From assembly GCA_033065855.1 (NCBI GenBank), contig JAVXUO010002000.1, positions 330,836-394,835 of the forward strand: a stretch of DNA of 64,000 nt. Direction: 5' to 3'. The notes under the pieces are model-generated. The model had not been told where the DNA came from. It was given only the letters and a program-made list of their open reading frames with translations, and did no database searches. The position numbers were made by a program, and so were the translations under genes. Positions within the stretch are counted from its first letter, which is position 1. Each line of letters opens with the position of its first letter. This DNA comes from Escallonia rubra. Lineage: Eukaryota > Streptophyta > Magnoliopsida > Escalloniales > Escalloniaceae. Positions 22,641-34,177 of this stretch are shown here, piece by piece.

Positions 22641-24986
22641 CCCATGGACTCAATGAACACTCTTCAGGCAATTTTGCGTATCTTTCAGTGTCTTTGCAGT
22701 AGTCATAGATAACAAGGTTTCTCTGAATCCAAGCAAAATCCATCTTCTGGTCATCCGAGAGGTGCCAAGCTTCATATTGATCCCACCAGTTCTTGGTGGT
22801 GGTGGATACACAAGCAGGATAAGGGTCCTCCCATTGGCAACCTTCAACATTAAATTCCTTGTAAGACGATACAAACGGTGCATTCTTCCAGTTCGTCTTC
22901 TCGAGGCCGCCTCGGGTCGCCCAGTCATCGGCATTCCAAATGCTCGAAAACAAGTACATTGGTTTCTCATTGGGGAAAAAGTTGTTCGCGTAGTCTGCGT
23001 TCTTGTACACCCTCACCGGAACTTTATCGACAAAAAAACTGGTTGCAAGAAAACAAATATATCAGCAAGACCTCTAGTTAAATTAAGCGGGCAAGCTATA
23101 GTAGATCCACAACAAAGCCGCACTGCATGCGAACCGAGTTGTCCGTGAGCTCAACTATAGATTTGTTTGACTTATTTTAAGTAAGTTGGCTTGTTTATGA
23201 ACAAAGTCAATCAAGTTTAAGTGTCAACATAAGTTTGTAAACACACCGAGTCAAGTTCGAACAGTACTCTCATTAATTTAAGTTTGACCGGTAGCTCGAT
23301 TCATTAAAAGATTGAATTAATGGAATTTTTTTGCTAAGGTAATTAATTTCTTCAATTATTGGACTCCCAATTTCCCCTGTCATTAGTGGATCTGATGAGC
23401 TGGATGTGTGGTGGACATAGTGAAGTTTAATAATAATGCCATTCATGTCGATGAACATGTAGCCCAAATATGAGGGCATAAGAACAAAGCCATGTTCACT
23501 GGTCCTTGCAAGCGATATGCTATCAACTTGCTTAACGTGGTTTGTACTAAGCTGACTTGCGCCAACCAATTTCTCGTACGCAGGTCTCATTCACGGCATA
23601 ACGTGCCGTGACGGGTACATTTTACTATTTGTAGTATTGTGAACGTCGCTTGTTTCAAAGTATTGTTTCGTGCAAAGTATGATAAAATTGTTGAACTCAT
23701 TTTCTGACCGCTTAAAATTTTAGAGCAAGTGACTCAGAGTTCTATTTTGACAAAGTCATGTAGATTTAAGCCCCCTTTTGTCATAGTGTACTTTGCACTG
23801 TTTATTTGTATATCTGGCGGTGATGCATCTTGATTTATCTCGTTATGTGCAACCGGAGACTCGTACGTGAGGGAGAGTGTTAACATGTGATAATATTATT
23901 GAACTAATTTTCTAACGGCTTAAGCTTTTAAAGTAATTAGTAACTTAGAGTTTCTGACGGTAAATTAGCAAAAAGAACTTACACAATCTGATGGGTGTTC
24001 CAGAGGATAGAATAGGTGTGGAAGTCCTCGGTGGGGTCAAACCAGAGCATATGCCTCATCTCACGGCCACCAGTCCCATTCTTGTACACATTGGTCTGTA
24101 TGAGATAGGGCTGCCCTGATCTGTTCCCCAAGAACTCGAAATCTAGCTCATCCCTCTCTGGCCCTGCTCCATTTTCTGTACACATCTGGAACAAGGTTCA
24201 GTTTTAGACTCTCAAAACATCAAGGGGCACCAAATTATATAGTCCTTCAACCTTAGGTTTTCTCTAATTGCATCCTCAAACTTAATATTCACATCGTATA
24301 TACAGCAAGAATGTCACTTGCCATTACTTTTATAATGTTAAGTGTCACTGCTAGCCCTGCGCTTTTCAGTTTCGTTTTCTTAAAGACAACTACTTTAGGA
24401 CTAATCATAGTCGTAAGAACTAACGTGATCAATATGCGTTAGTTGATTAACAAAGTTTAGATGTTAAATCGCCAGAAAAGAGAGAATGGTTGGCCAGACG
24501 AGCTGTTAGCCTTACCAATTACATGCATTATGCCCTGCGAAAGTATACAATACAAGGCTACTAACCAAAGAATTACTATGACTTACATAGTAAGCTGTCA
24601 CAACTCCGGCAGAGTCACCTCCGACCAACTTGAGCTTCATGCTAAACCACCCAAATCTGTACCTCTGTTTCGTTTGAAAACCACAGCCTGATTCAAAAGC
24701 TTCTGTTAGATTCACATTATGCAAGTGTACAGATTGTTTTCAAAGTTGATCAAAGCTCTTGAAGCATGGATTCTTATGTTGGTTATTTACCTGTATCATT
24801 ATCCAGGGAGAGATACCAGATCTGCCCATCTTCAGAAGTCTTGAAATGGTCTTCAGACCACATTATACTGAAATTATCATCAAATGAACTCTTGGACCCG
24901 GCTGCCTGGGATGAAGAGCAAGAAGCTGCAGCAACGAGAGTTGCAGTGAAGAGAAGAATTTCCATTGAAGAAGCCCTTCTCTCCAT
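22636..24986 (-). CDS. XTH: Xyloglucan endotransglucosylase/hydrolase (XTH1/2/3-like)
   Basis: Exons 24791-24986, 24587-24687, 23983-24185 and 22636-23038 on the reverse strand give 300 residues. The start is the first ATG, about 100 bases after a TATA box. A signal peptide ([16 protein letters not shown]) leads to a GH16 domain. The catalytic motif reads [13 protein letters not shown] with nucleophile Glu112, Asp114 and acid/base Glu116; Asn120 in NRS is the conserved N-glycosylation site next to it. [20 protein letters not shown] and the Cys-rich C-terminal XET_C region ([14 protein letters not shown] ... [18 protein letters not shown]) follow. These wall enzymes cut and rejoin xyloglucan during growth. 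Similarity around [20 protein letters not shown] and the SLSPWE end points to the XTH1/2/3 subgroup. All key residues are present. Intron 3 (23039-23982) contains an open frame I could not identify. Confidence 0.95.
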
Positions 24987-25083
24987 CTTTTGGGGTGGTG
25001 GGAATGGAAGCTTGAGAGGGGCGTGAGGCAATTCTCAGCTGGATCTCTCTGAGGCCTCGAAGATGAACCATAAATGCTAGCGG

Positions 25084-25095
25084 TATATATATATT
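25084..25095 (-). promoter_or_regulatory. TATA box of XTH gene
   Basis: On the reverse strand AATATATATATACC lies about 100 bases upstream of the XTH start codon, giving a predicted leader of roughly 70 bases. Confidence 0.65.
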
Positions 25096-25831
25096 TTTTC
25101 CAAAGGCTCTACTGGTCATCCAAGGGTAGAAGTGTCAAAACGAAGCTATGGTCTTTTCAAATGATTTTTATACGTTTTTGCAACTTTAATTTTTTATACT
25201 AAAGTAGGAGACAGCCTTTGAAATATATAATGCAGAACCCCCTCTTTAACATCTGTAAGATTTTAAAAGCAATTTGGGGGAGAGCAGCGCACGACAATTT
25301 ATTAGAGAAACCAAGCAATCAGAAAGAACACCAAAGATTTCCAAAAAAAAAAAAAAGGAATGAAAATCATTTAAATATTTGTCAAAACTTTCCTGTAAAA
25401 GTTTTCGCTTGGATTGTTCCACATTTTCCATACGCCCTATTATTAATTACCCTTCTGATTTTTCTAAATTTTCGAACTAAAATTTTAATATATTTAAACA
25501 TTGAAATAGAACTCAAATACTAATTAAGACCACATAGATACTATTTGACAAGTAAAACAACCGATAAACACAAAACAACCGGTAAACGCAGCGTTTACAT
25601 GTTTAAATTATTTTCTTAAACTAAAAAAAAGAAGAAGGAGGAAATTATGAAAAGAATGGAGTGTAAAAATGTTTTTGAGAAGCACTTTAGGGTGTTTAAA
25701 AGCACAACATAAAAAATACTTGGGCACCGACATAAAATGAGGTGAGGAGGAAAGAGAGAGAGAGAGAGGGGTCAGAAGAAGAGGAGAAAATCCAGGCTGC
25801 CAATGAATTGATTTTTAGAGTATAATATATA

Positions 25832-25839
<8 letters not shown>

Positions 25840-25867
<28 letters not shown>
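25840..25867 (+). repeat. (AAT)n microsatellite
   Basis: About nine uninterrupted AAT units, preceded by AT-rich sequence. Confidence 0.95.
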
Positions 25868-25868
<1 letters not shown>

Positions 25869-26242
25869 GAAAGTTCTTGGATTTGACAACTAGATCTTGG
25901 GGGGTCGAGAAAGGGCAGAATTCTTGGCTTTGCTGTCTACTTTGGAGTTAAATGGTGACTAAAAGGAAGTTGATTAGCATGAACCAAGGATGAACAGTGC
26001 CTTAAGGGTGTTGATTATTGGTCCATTCTTGACTCTTCCATCTGTTTTCTTTAATGAAAGCATGTTTGCCCAAACACTTCGGCTACAAAAGGGTGAAATT
26101 CTGCTGGGGAAAAGTGCTTCTTGATAGTATACATGACCAACATGCCATCCACATTAACCAACAAAGTTTATGCAAGGACAACGAAAGCCTTCTCAGCTAA
26201 CTTAAAATTTATACCCCTTTCGCCCCAAAAAAATCGCTCATA

Positions 26243-26250
26243 TGTGTGTG

Positions 26251-26282
<32 letters not shown>
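26243..26282 (+). repeat. (TG)n(TA)n compound microsatellite
   Basis: About eight TG units followed by CTATA and about eleven TA units. Confidence 0.95.
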
Positions 26283-28121
26283 AAAAAGTGAAGAGATAAC
26301 TTCACTTTTTTTGTTTTTACCCTTTATCTACTTCTCCTTTATTATATCTCTCTCCCTCGCTTACTCCACAAAACTGATTTTCTTTCTTATCTCTTCTTCA
26401 CCCGTTTCTCTTTCTCTCTCATCTTCCCCTTCTCCTCTCATTTCTCTGTCCTCTCTCTTCTTATTCCATCTCCACTCACCGTCTTTCTGCTCTCCTTTCT
26501 CTCTCATCTTCTTGCTCTCCTCTCATTTCTCTGTCACTTGGAAGTGATGGTGCCGTGAAACGAGGCCCATAAATCTGGTGATGACAATTTGCCGATGATG
26601 ATGATTGATTTGGACTTTTTCTGATGTATAAAGTAAACCCACCACGGATGTAAACATAATCTGCTTGTTCTTAGGCAATGTGGGTTTTATAGGTTGGGAA
26701 TTCAAATTCTGGATACGACGAGAGAATTTGACCATCTTTTTAATAATTCAGGACGGAGGGAATACATATAGTCAAATCTTTCGACTTCACTAAATTATAT
26801 ATGTACCCTTCATTTGTAACTGATAACTTGAAAATTGCAAATTGATCACAAGACGATTTTGTTTCGGATCACGATCATGACCCAAAGATTTTCCAATATG
26901 TAATCTTTCGGGGGAGAAACTTGACTTCATGACCACCAATCGAATTAAAAACTTTAAACAACAAGCTCAATGTCTTTTTGTATTCTCTCCACCTTTGATA
27001 GGACTGGTCAGGTGTTCAAGCGTTGCCAAAATCTTGTAGCCTTACCATGGGTCAAACATTAGCCCCCAGACATGCGAACCGGACAAGCCGATTGAATCGA
27101 TTATATCGTGAAGTCATCGGCCGTCCAGTTAGATTCAACAACTGGATCGACAAACCAGCGAGAACCACTTGAACCGGCCAAACTAAGCGATTACATAATC
27201 TCTTTAATAAAAGCAAAGTACTCGAGTTGCTTGTCCAAGGATTTGATTTAAACATTGGTCCTTGATGTGGAAATGCAGTGGGCGCACTGTTGATAGCTAA
27301 TACACTTTTGTTTAGATAGGAAACATTAATTCTATATTCCTATTACCTTTCTTTTCAAACTAATTTGTAGTTGAATTGCTTGGACCATTAATTGGACCAA
27401 TTAACCGGTGAACCAGCTCTTTGGCCTATTTGACGTGCGATTCATTTTTAGATAATTATGCCACCAGGGTCTGGCTTACGGTCGAGTCTTGGAGGTTCAT
27501 ACTAAATATTGAAAGAAAGGAAAAAAAAAACTTGAGTTCATTTGTAACGTAATTCTACACAAAAAGAACATTACTAGTAACGGAAACTCTCTTTTGGGGC
27601 ACAAGCAATGCCTGTACAAACACAAATATAACTTTGCTTAGTAGATAAATACAGAAAGTTCAAAAATTAGAATAAATAATACGTTAAATTGAAAGGCGGA
27701 CTCCAGATGGTGAGATAAAATCGAAAAAAAAGGGGTTATATGTAGTTGCTAATAGATGGAGAGAGGTGGAAGTGGGGTAAGAAAGTGAACATCAAGGAGC
27801 TAGGTTTAAATTTTTAATGACCTTACGATCATGATTAATTTTTCGGAAGAGATATATCATGATTTCAAAAAGTGAAATAAATGATACAATTAAAAGATCG
27901 AAAAAGACTTTACCATAAGGATGTTCTTCTTAATAATATTATAAATAGATACAAAACTCAGCAGTTTTATTATTTCTTCCTATTGTGTGAAAATTTTAGG
28001 CTCAAGTCATGTAGTAACGTGCATACACACATCATTGACGTGGGAAAGGCAATGGTAGGAATGCTTTTCGGATTTTTTTGGTACAAAAGGTTGGAATATC
28101 TTAATATGCATCTTTAATTAC

Positions 28122-29306
28122 GATTAAATACACTTAAGTGTCTCAAGAGTATACGAAAATTTCACCAGAGGACCTTTTTTTTTTTTCAATTTTTATATGT
28201 TGTGGTCTGGAGTTTCAAATTTACCATTAGTAAGTATTTCTGTCAAAATCCATAACATTGAAGACAAATTGTCAGGGACATAAGTGTCAACCCATGTTTA
28301 GTTTTTTTCTCCTCTTTTTTTCTCTTTTCCTATTCATTTCTTCAGCAACCCACCCTAATCTTACCGTTGCCACACCACCACCCACCACCAGTATGAGAAG
28401 ACGCTGCCGCCAAGACCAACACCTCGCCCATCTCTAGCATCCACCCACTCTCTTTTTCGGCCACCACTGTGCCGCATTCTCTCCCAACATTAACGCCACC
28501 ACTCCGCCGCGACCCTCTCACCTCAAGTTCAGTGCCTGTGTGTGTGTGCGCGCGCGCACACGTGGTGTTGCTTAGGGGGGGGGGGTGTTAAACAGGGGGG
28601 TATGCGTGAGTTGTTGTGTGACTGTCTTCTGGTGGGTATGGTGGGATGGGTTGGGTTGGGTTGGGGGTGGAGCGAACGAGTGGGTCAGTATGCTAGTGTG
28701 TGCGGTGGTGGGTGATGTGGGATGGGGTGGGGGTATGGGGAAAATGGGTGTGTGTGTGTACGGGAGTGGGTAGTAAAAAATTAGGCGGGGTAGGGCAAAC
28801 TTGTGGGGGTATGTGTATATGTGCATGTCTGTGGAGGGGTGGGTGACGGGCAAGAGGGGAACGGGTTGGTGTGTGACTCTGTGTATGTCGCGGTGGCTAA
28901 GGAAGGGGGCAGTGCATGTGGTGGGTTAGTGACGAGTTTTGGGTTGAGTTTGGCAAGTTAGGGTGTGTGTGTGTCACGGTAGCTGGGGAAGGGGGTGGTG
29001 CATGTAGCAGTTTTGGTTTGGTGGGTGACAGACGGCAGTATGTGGCGGTGTTAGGTTGGTGCCCGGTGGCCAGGGAAGGGGCGATGGTCGATAACGAAAG
29101 GGGGCAAATTTTTTTTTTTGGGTCACAATTACATGTAAATTGATGCTTTTGCCCTTAACGGTTTAGGAGCAAAGTTGGGGATTTTGACAGAAATAGTTAT
29201 TGATGACAAAATTGAAACTCCAAACGCTGACATGAAAAAAATAAAAAAACATAGGTCCTCAAGAGAGATTTTCGTGTACTCTTGGGGTACTTAAGTTTAA
29301 TTCAAC
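28122..29306. mobile_element. TIR element with CACC/GGTGG-rich core
   Basis: The left end (ACTTAAGTGTCTCAAGAGTA..ACGAAAAT..GAGGACCT, from about 28122) is matched in reverse by the right end (to about 29306) with similar spacing over roughly 60 bases. Further in, GTCAAAATCC and GGATTTTGACAGAAAT extend the pairing, giving long arms. The core switches from C-rich (28340-28530) to strongly G-rich (28560-29090). No target duplication was found. Architecture matches the Mutator-like element at 31901-33055. No transposase seen. Confidence 0.7.
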
Positions 29307-29399
29307 CCCGCATGTACATCTAAACCTCGGATTATTACATTTGGAAACCCACGTTCAACTCATTTCAAGTCAGGAGTTACAACCTCTGTGAAACCAATA

Positions 29400-30830
29400 A
29401 AACAACCCTAGAGGGGGGTGAATAGGGTTTTTAAAATATAATGGGGAATTTAAACTAAGCACAATCATAAATCTCAAACAAACCAAGTAATACTTCAATG
29501 AAGATGCTAACTAAACAATCTCAAACAATTAAAGAGCAATAAGTAAAGAGATTGAGTTAGAGATACTTGACAAGGAGATTTAAATGGTTCGGCTTGATAT
29601 ACCCTCAAGCCTACATCCACCTCTTCAAGGAAGTCCCTTGCAAGAGCACTAGAATCCACTAGCAACAATCTTCTTCCGGGTCAATATCAAAACCCTTACA
29701 ACACTTGGTGATATCCCCACACCAAGCACAAGCCTTGAATCCACAAAGCTCACCCAAGACTTGACAAACCCAAGCCTTGATCACAATCCTTTTACAAAGA
29801 TCAAATGTGTACAAAGAAACCCTCTTGAAAGGAAATTAGTACAAATGAAGCTCTAGTGCAATAGAGAGATGAGAGAATTGATGACTTGAAGGATGCTCAC
29901 TTTCAATCAAAGAATTGCTCACAAAGATGCTCTCTTTAATGATGTAAAATCATGAAGATGAAGAGAGAAAAGTTTAATCTATGAGCCTTGATGTTTCTCT
30001 AATGAATGAAGGCTTAGAATGTGGTTTTCATGGTGTATAATGAAGCCCCAAATCATTTATATAGAGAGCAAAAGAAATATAGTCGTTATAGGCATAAAGT
30101 GAGCAAAACTGCCAATGCAGTCGACTGTATTCCCAATGCAGTCGACTGTAATCCCTCTAAAATAGCCGTTGAAGTTTTGTCCTTGAAAATAGCCGTTGGA
30201 ACTGAATTTTGACCAATGAAGTCGACTGCATTCCAATGAAGTCGACTGTATTCAATTACAGTTGATTGTAATACCCTACTGCCTATCGGCTGCCTCACGG
30301 AACCCCCTTTCCTATTTTGGGTATAACTTTCTCTAGAAAAATCGGATTGATGGGCCGTTTTTTGCGTTGGAAAGCTAATGAAAATTTTTATCAAGATATG
30401 AAAAGATTAGCACCAAAAATATTTTTGAGAATATCTGAGTAAGTTCCAAAGTTCACTCATTTTCAAGAACCGCACTTGTGTGAATGTTTATGAACTCACA
30501 TGCAATGCACAAGGTGTCCTAAGGTTTTTTTAGGTCATAGTCATCAATCCAAGCATCAAACCAAGACTAGTTACATAATAGGAAAGATAAATTATAATCG
30601 ATAGTAACTTAGCCGATGCATTCTTTGTTGCTCTTCGACATTGAACTTGATGAAGCTTCTATAGCATGTCCACTATAACTTTAAGCTTCTTTGGCTTTAA
30701 TCCATCTATCCAACTTCTCAAATGTGTCTTCATGAGTGTGCATGTATATACCTACTAAGAATACACTCAAAGCACACATTAGAACATAATCAATGTGTAG
30801 CTATCATTAAAACTAGATGTAAGTCTAGGT
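29400..30830. repeat. Unclassified interspersed repeat with GTCGAC cluster
   Basis: The left part carries CCCTAGAGGGGGGTGAATAG, a sequence I recognise as recurrent in many plant genomes but cannot assign to a family. It is followed by non-coding sequence rich in CAAGCCTTGA-like words. At 30118-30268 the palindrome CAGTCGACTG or a one-base variant occurs five times. Ends are not defined and no coding region is seen. Confidence 0.45.
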
Positions 30831-31891
30831 TATCCAACCATAGCGGCTAACACTCTGCTTTGTCATTTGGGTAAAGCATTGTTACCGGCTAGATCGTGGG
30901 GTTACTACTCTTACATAGTCTTCTTCATTCTCATCATTATCAATTTTTGCACACAAACAAAAAAAGTTTATGCTGAGAAACTTGCCATCTATTTCCCTTC
31001 GTAGTCTTCACCCTTGTGATAGCATCACTGAAAATTTGATCATAGTCATGTGCGGAAGTTCATGGATAATAGCTGTGACGATGCGCATCCGAAAAAAAGA
31101 CTGTTTTTTCGAGTGAGCATCTTATTAGGGTTGATTAAATATAACTAGCGAGAAAACAAGAAACCCTAAATTGACTCTGAATATTCGATAAAGCCGTTTA
31201 ATCTATAGTACCTGAGATTCTGTATAGAAGAGTAATTTATATGATGAGAATATATTAGGCACTTTATTATACCCTAAAATGGAATTTACTTGTTTTTAAA
31301 TAGTCTTTAATTAATTTTATCTAAGCACAAATAAAGTAAGAACAAATCCTAAGTTAAATCTAGTTTTAATTTGAACTCAATATATTGTAGTTCCGACCCT
31401 AGGAGCGACCTAAATCTTGGTTCGTGGTTTTGAAAATTTGATTCCAATCAACTCTTTTAACTAAATAGTAGAAAATTGTTTATATTCTTTTTACATACCA
31501 AAATTTAATTGCGGGGAGGGGTTTCTATTCTAAACTAATTTACAAAAATAAAAGACCAGGGTAGAAAGATATACCTTTAATTAGGATAGGTTGCATGATC
31601 TAAAGGTCGATTTGGTGTTGAAAACTAAAAAAATGGTCTTTGCTGATTACAAAATCATCGTTTTTGGCCCTGAAGATTATCTTTCATGGATTTGGCTTCT
31701 TCTACAAAGTTGTGACTCTTACAAAAATACATGATTTAGGCTTTTAATTCACCTACATTGGATATCATATGAGCAATTTAGAGCTATTTGAAGTTCAGGC
31801 TTGTTGCTGAATGGTGGAAAATAGAGATTTTTATTCTAATGACTCTTCTCTAAAGCATCTTTCTTCTCATAGAAACATACAAGCCTCTGGG
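30830..31891. other. Intergenic, nothing recognised
   Basis: AT-rich sequence without coding regions of recognisable family, clear repeats or RNA genes. Confidence 0.4.
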
Positions 31892-31900
31892 TTTCTTTTA

Positions 31901-33055
31901 GGGCTAATTAAACCTATGTCCCTGAGATTTGGGGATAATTACACTCAAGGACACAAAGTTTCAAAATGTAACACTTATGTCCATCGACAAACGGAGCCCT
32001 AAAAATCTTAACGGTTTTAATGAAAAGACTGTATTGCCCCTGAGTTAGAACCTTATTTTTTTTAATGCCATTACTTCATTTAAAAAAAAAGACTTTAACC
32101 AACCCTAATTTTCTTAAATCAAGGCTGTTTTTTAATGCCATTACTCTTAACCCCCCCCCCCCCCCTCACCTGTATCCCCCTTCCCCGTCACCCACCCACC
32201 CATTCTTCCTCCCCTTCCCCGGCGCCGCACGGCCACCAAGACTTCCCTTCGCCCACCCATTCGGCAGCCACCTCTGTTAGACCACGCCGCCAGCAGCCCC
32301 CTTCCTCGCCCAACCCCGTTGCAACCCCCTCCCTTAACCAACCCCGTCGCAATGCCGCAGCGTCGGAGGTTGGTCTTAACCGTGGTGGTCAAAAAGGATG
32401 AAACCCGAAGTCGGCGACGATGGTCGTCCTCCGGCGACCGGTGGATCTGGTCGACGGGTTAGATCTTAATCGTGGCCTCAACCAACCCCGCGCAACGCCA
32501 CAGCGTCGGAGGTTGGTCTTAACCGTGGCCTGGTTTGCCGCGGGTTAGATCTGGTCGGTGGCGAGGGGCCGAAATGGCCTGTGTTTTCGACGACCGATTC
32601 AGCAAAAAAATACTTTTGTACAGGGGCTGCCGGCGGCGAGGGGCCGGGGAAGGAGGGACTGCCGACGGCAGGGGCGGGGGAGGGAGGCGACGGCCGGCGG
32701 GGACAGTCAGGGATACCCTAATTAGAAAACCCTAATTTGAAAATTAGGGTTTCAAGAATATCCTAATTTGCAAATTAGAGTTTCAAGAATATCCTAAAAC
32801 TAAAACTGATAAATAAATCATATATAATAATAAACAGATATTTTTCAATATATACAGTACAAGGGGTAGTATCGTCATTTTAAAAATATATATTGATGAC
32901 ATCATACAAAAAGTACAATTTTTGGATGGAACCCTAACGGATGGACACGGCTGATACATTTTAAAAGTGTTTGGTCACGAAATGTTACATTTTGAAACTC
33001 GTTGTCCTTGACTGTAATTATACCCAAACCTCAGGGATATAAGTGTAATTTGCCC
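31901..33055. mobile_element. Non-autonomous Mutator-like element (MULE)
   Basis: The element starts GGGCTAATTAAACCTATGTC (31901) and ends with the imperfect reverse complement CCTCAGGGATATAAGTGTAA followed by TTTGCCC (33055). The arms pair for more than 60 bases. TTTCTTTTA flanks both sides (31892-31900 and 33056-33064), a perfect 9-bp target duplication. The core is GC-rich, starting with a 15-C run at 32151. A segment GTCGGAGGTTGGTCTTAACC is repeated about 142 bases apart (near 32362 and 32505). The core may be captured host sequence, but I see no recognisable domain and no transposase. Confidence 0.88.
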
Positions 33056-33064
33056 TTTCTTTTA

Positions 33065-34177
33065 TCTTTGACTTTTCCTATCCTATTTAGGGCTACTTAA
33101 GGCTATTTATATAAAGGTCTTGAGAGTTGAAGAGTCACACAAGGAGACTAAAGTGACAATCCTTATTGCCACAAAGAGATAAGATGAAAAAGACTAAAAA
33201 AATAAATAATACCCTTACCGGTTGGTACATTTATGCCATTAAGGAGAATCGTTTGGTTCAAAGAAAAACCGAACTGTACTCTTTTCCTCCTTAATTTACT
33301 TTTAAGCCTTTTTGAGAAGAAAAAAGACTACATTTTAATTAAAATACACGTGAGAAATTCAAATTTTCTTAATTAATAGGTTTATTTATACTCTCTAGTA
33401 TTTCCTAGTTTTTGGTGGAACCAACTTCGTTTTGGAGGTGCATAATTAGTAACCTTTAGTGAATCGTATTTCATCGTATTTCATAATTTCCATTTTGAAA
33501 TCACTTATGAACCACTCCGGAGTACAAGACCAAAAATTACTCATATATGTGCATGAAGTTATGTTGCTGCTTGTTTTTTTTTTTCATTTTCAAAATGCTT
33601 CTATGAATTATGATTTTTTTTCCGTTCATCTTAGGAAGCTGAGAGAGAGAGAGAGAGAAAGAAAGAAAAAAAGAAAAAAGATGCAAGTAAATACAAGAAG
33701 TTTAATACTTTTAATAATAAATAAATTTGCAACTTTCCATCATTATCAATTATTAAAGGATCGACAGTATTTAACCTTGTTTTCCTTTTAGAAACTATTC
33801 CGTATTTCTCTAACCTTTCACTATATCTTCTTGGGCAAATTAATAAAGACACCCTTTCAACTATGATTAAGTGCTGATTTAACGCTTAAATTTTTTCGCA
33901 AACGGATATGCTCCCAATAAGCACAACGTTAAATTTTAGTTAGAAAATGATCGAGTAAGTAGTAGATAACTAACAAATAGAAAAGAAAACATGGGAACCA
34001 AATTAGTAATGACAATTTTAAAAAAAAATTGGACCATAGGTATCCTTTAATGAGCTCAAGTGTGAGCTATAGCGACGATTTTTCTTGAAGGAAAAATGTG
34101 CACAGAATGAACTTCGTTCATGTCACCTACTTGGATTACTCCAGGGCGTTAACAATGGTGAATACGCAGAATCCCAG
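33065..34177. other. Intergenic upstream of PPR gene
   Basis: AT-rich, with a short (GA)n tract at 33641-33658. The PPR promoter should lie in the last few hundred bases. No other gene was recognised. Confidence 0.45.

Larger units (their letters stand above)
25100..28120. other. Gene-poor intergenic region
   Basis: No gene was recognised in 3 kb. It holds an (AAT)n microsatellite (25840-25867), adjacent (TG)n and (TA)n tracts (26243-26282), a 200-bp CT-rich stretch (26335-26535) and a Stowaway-like terminus (GGACGGAGGGAATA near 26752). Confidence 0.5.

Noticed and set aside
23273-23590. 105-codon reverse open frame in XTH intron 3
   Set aside because: It has no recognisable family and lies between well-defined XTH exons; coding status is unsupported.
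24987-25031. Upstream extension of the XTH frame
   Set aside because: It opens with TTG and lacks an ATG. The ATG at 24984-24986 gives a normal signal peptide.
28572-28853. Pro/Thr/His-rich reverse open frame
   Set aside because: It is a product of the G-rich low-complexity core of a TIR element.
34085-34177. N-terminal extension of the PPR protein
   Set aside because: The extension contains no ATG (it opens with TTG). The targeting peptide begins naturally at the ATG at 34178.
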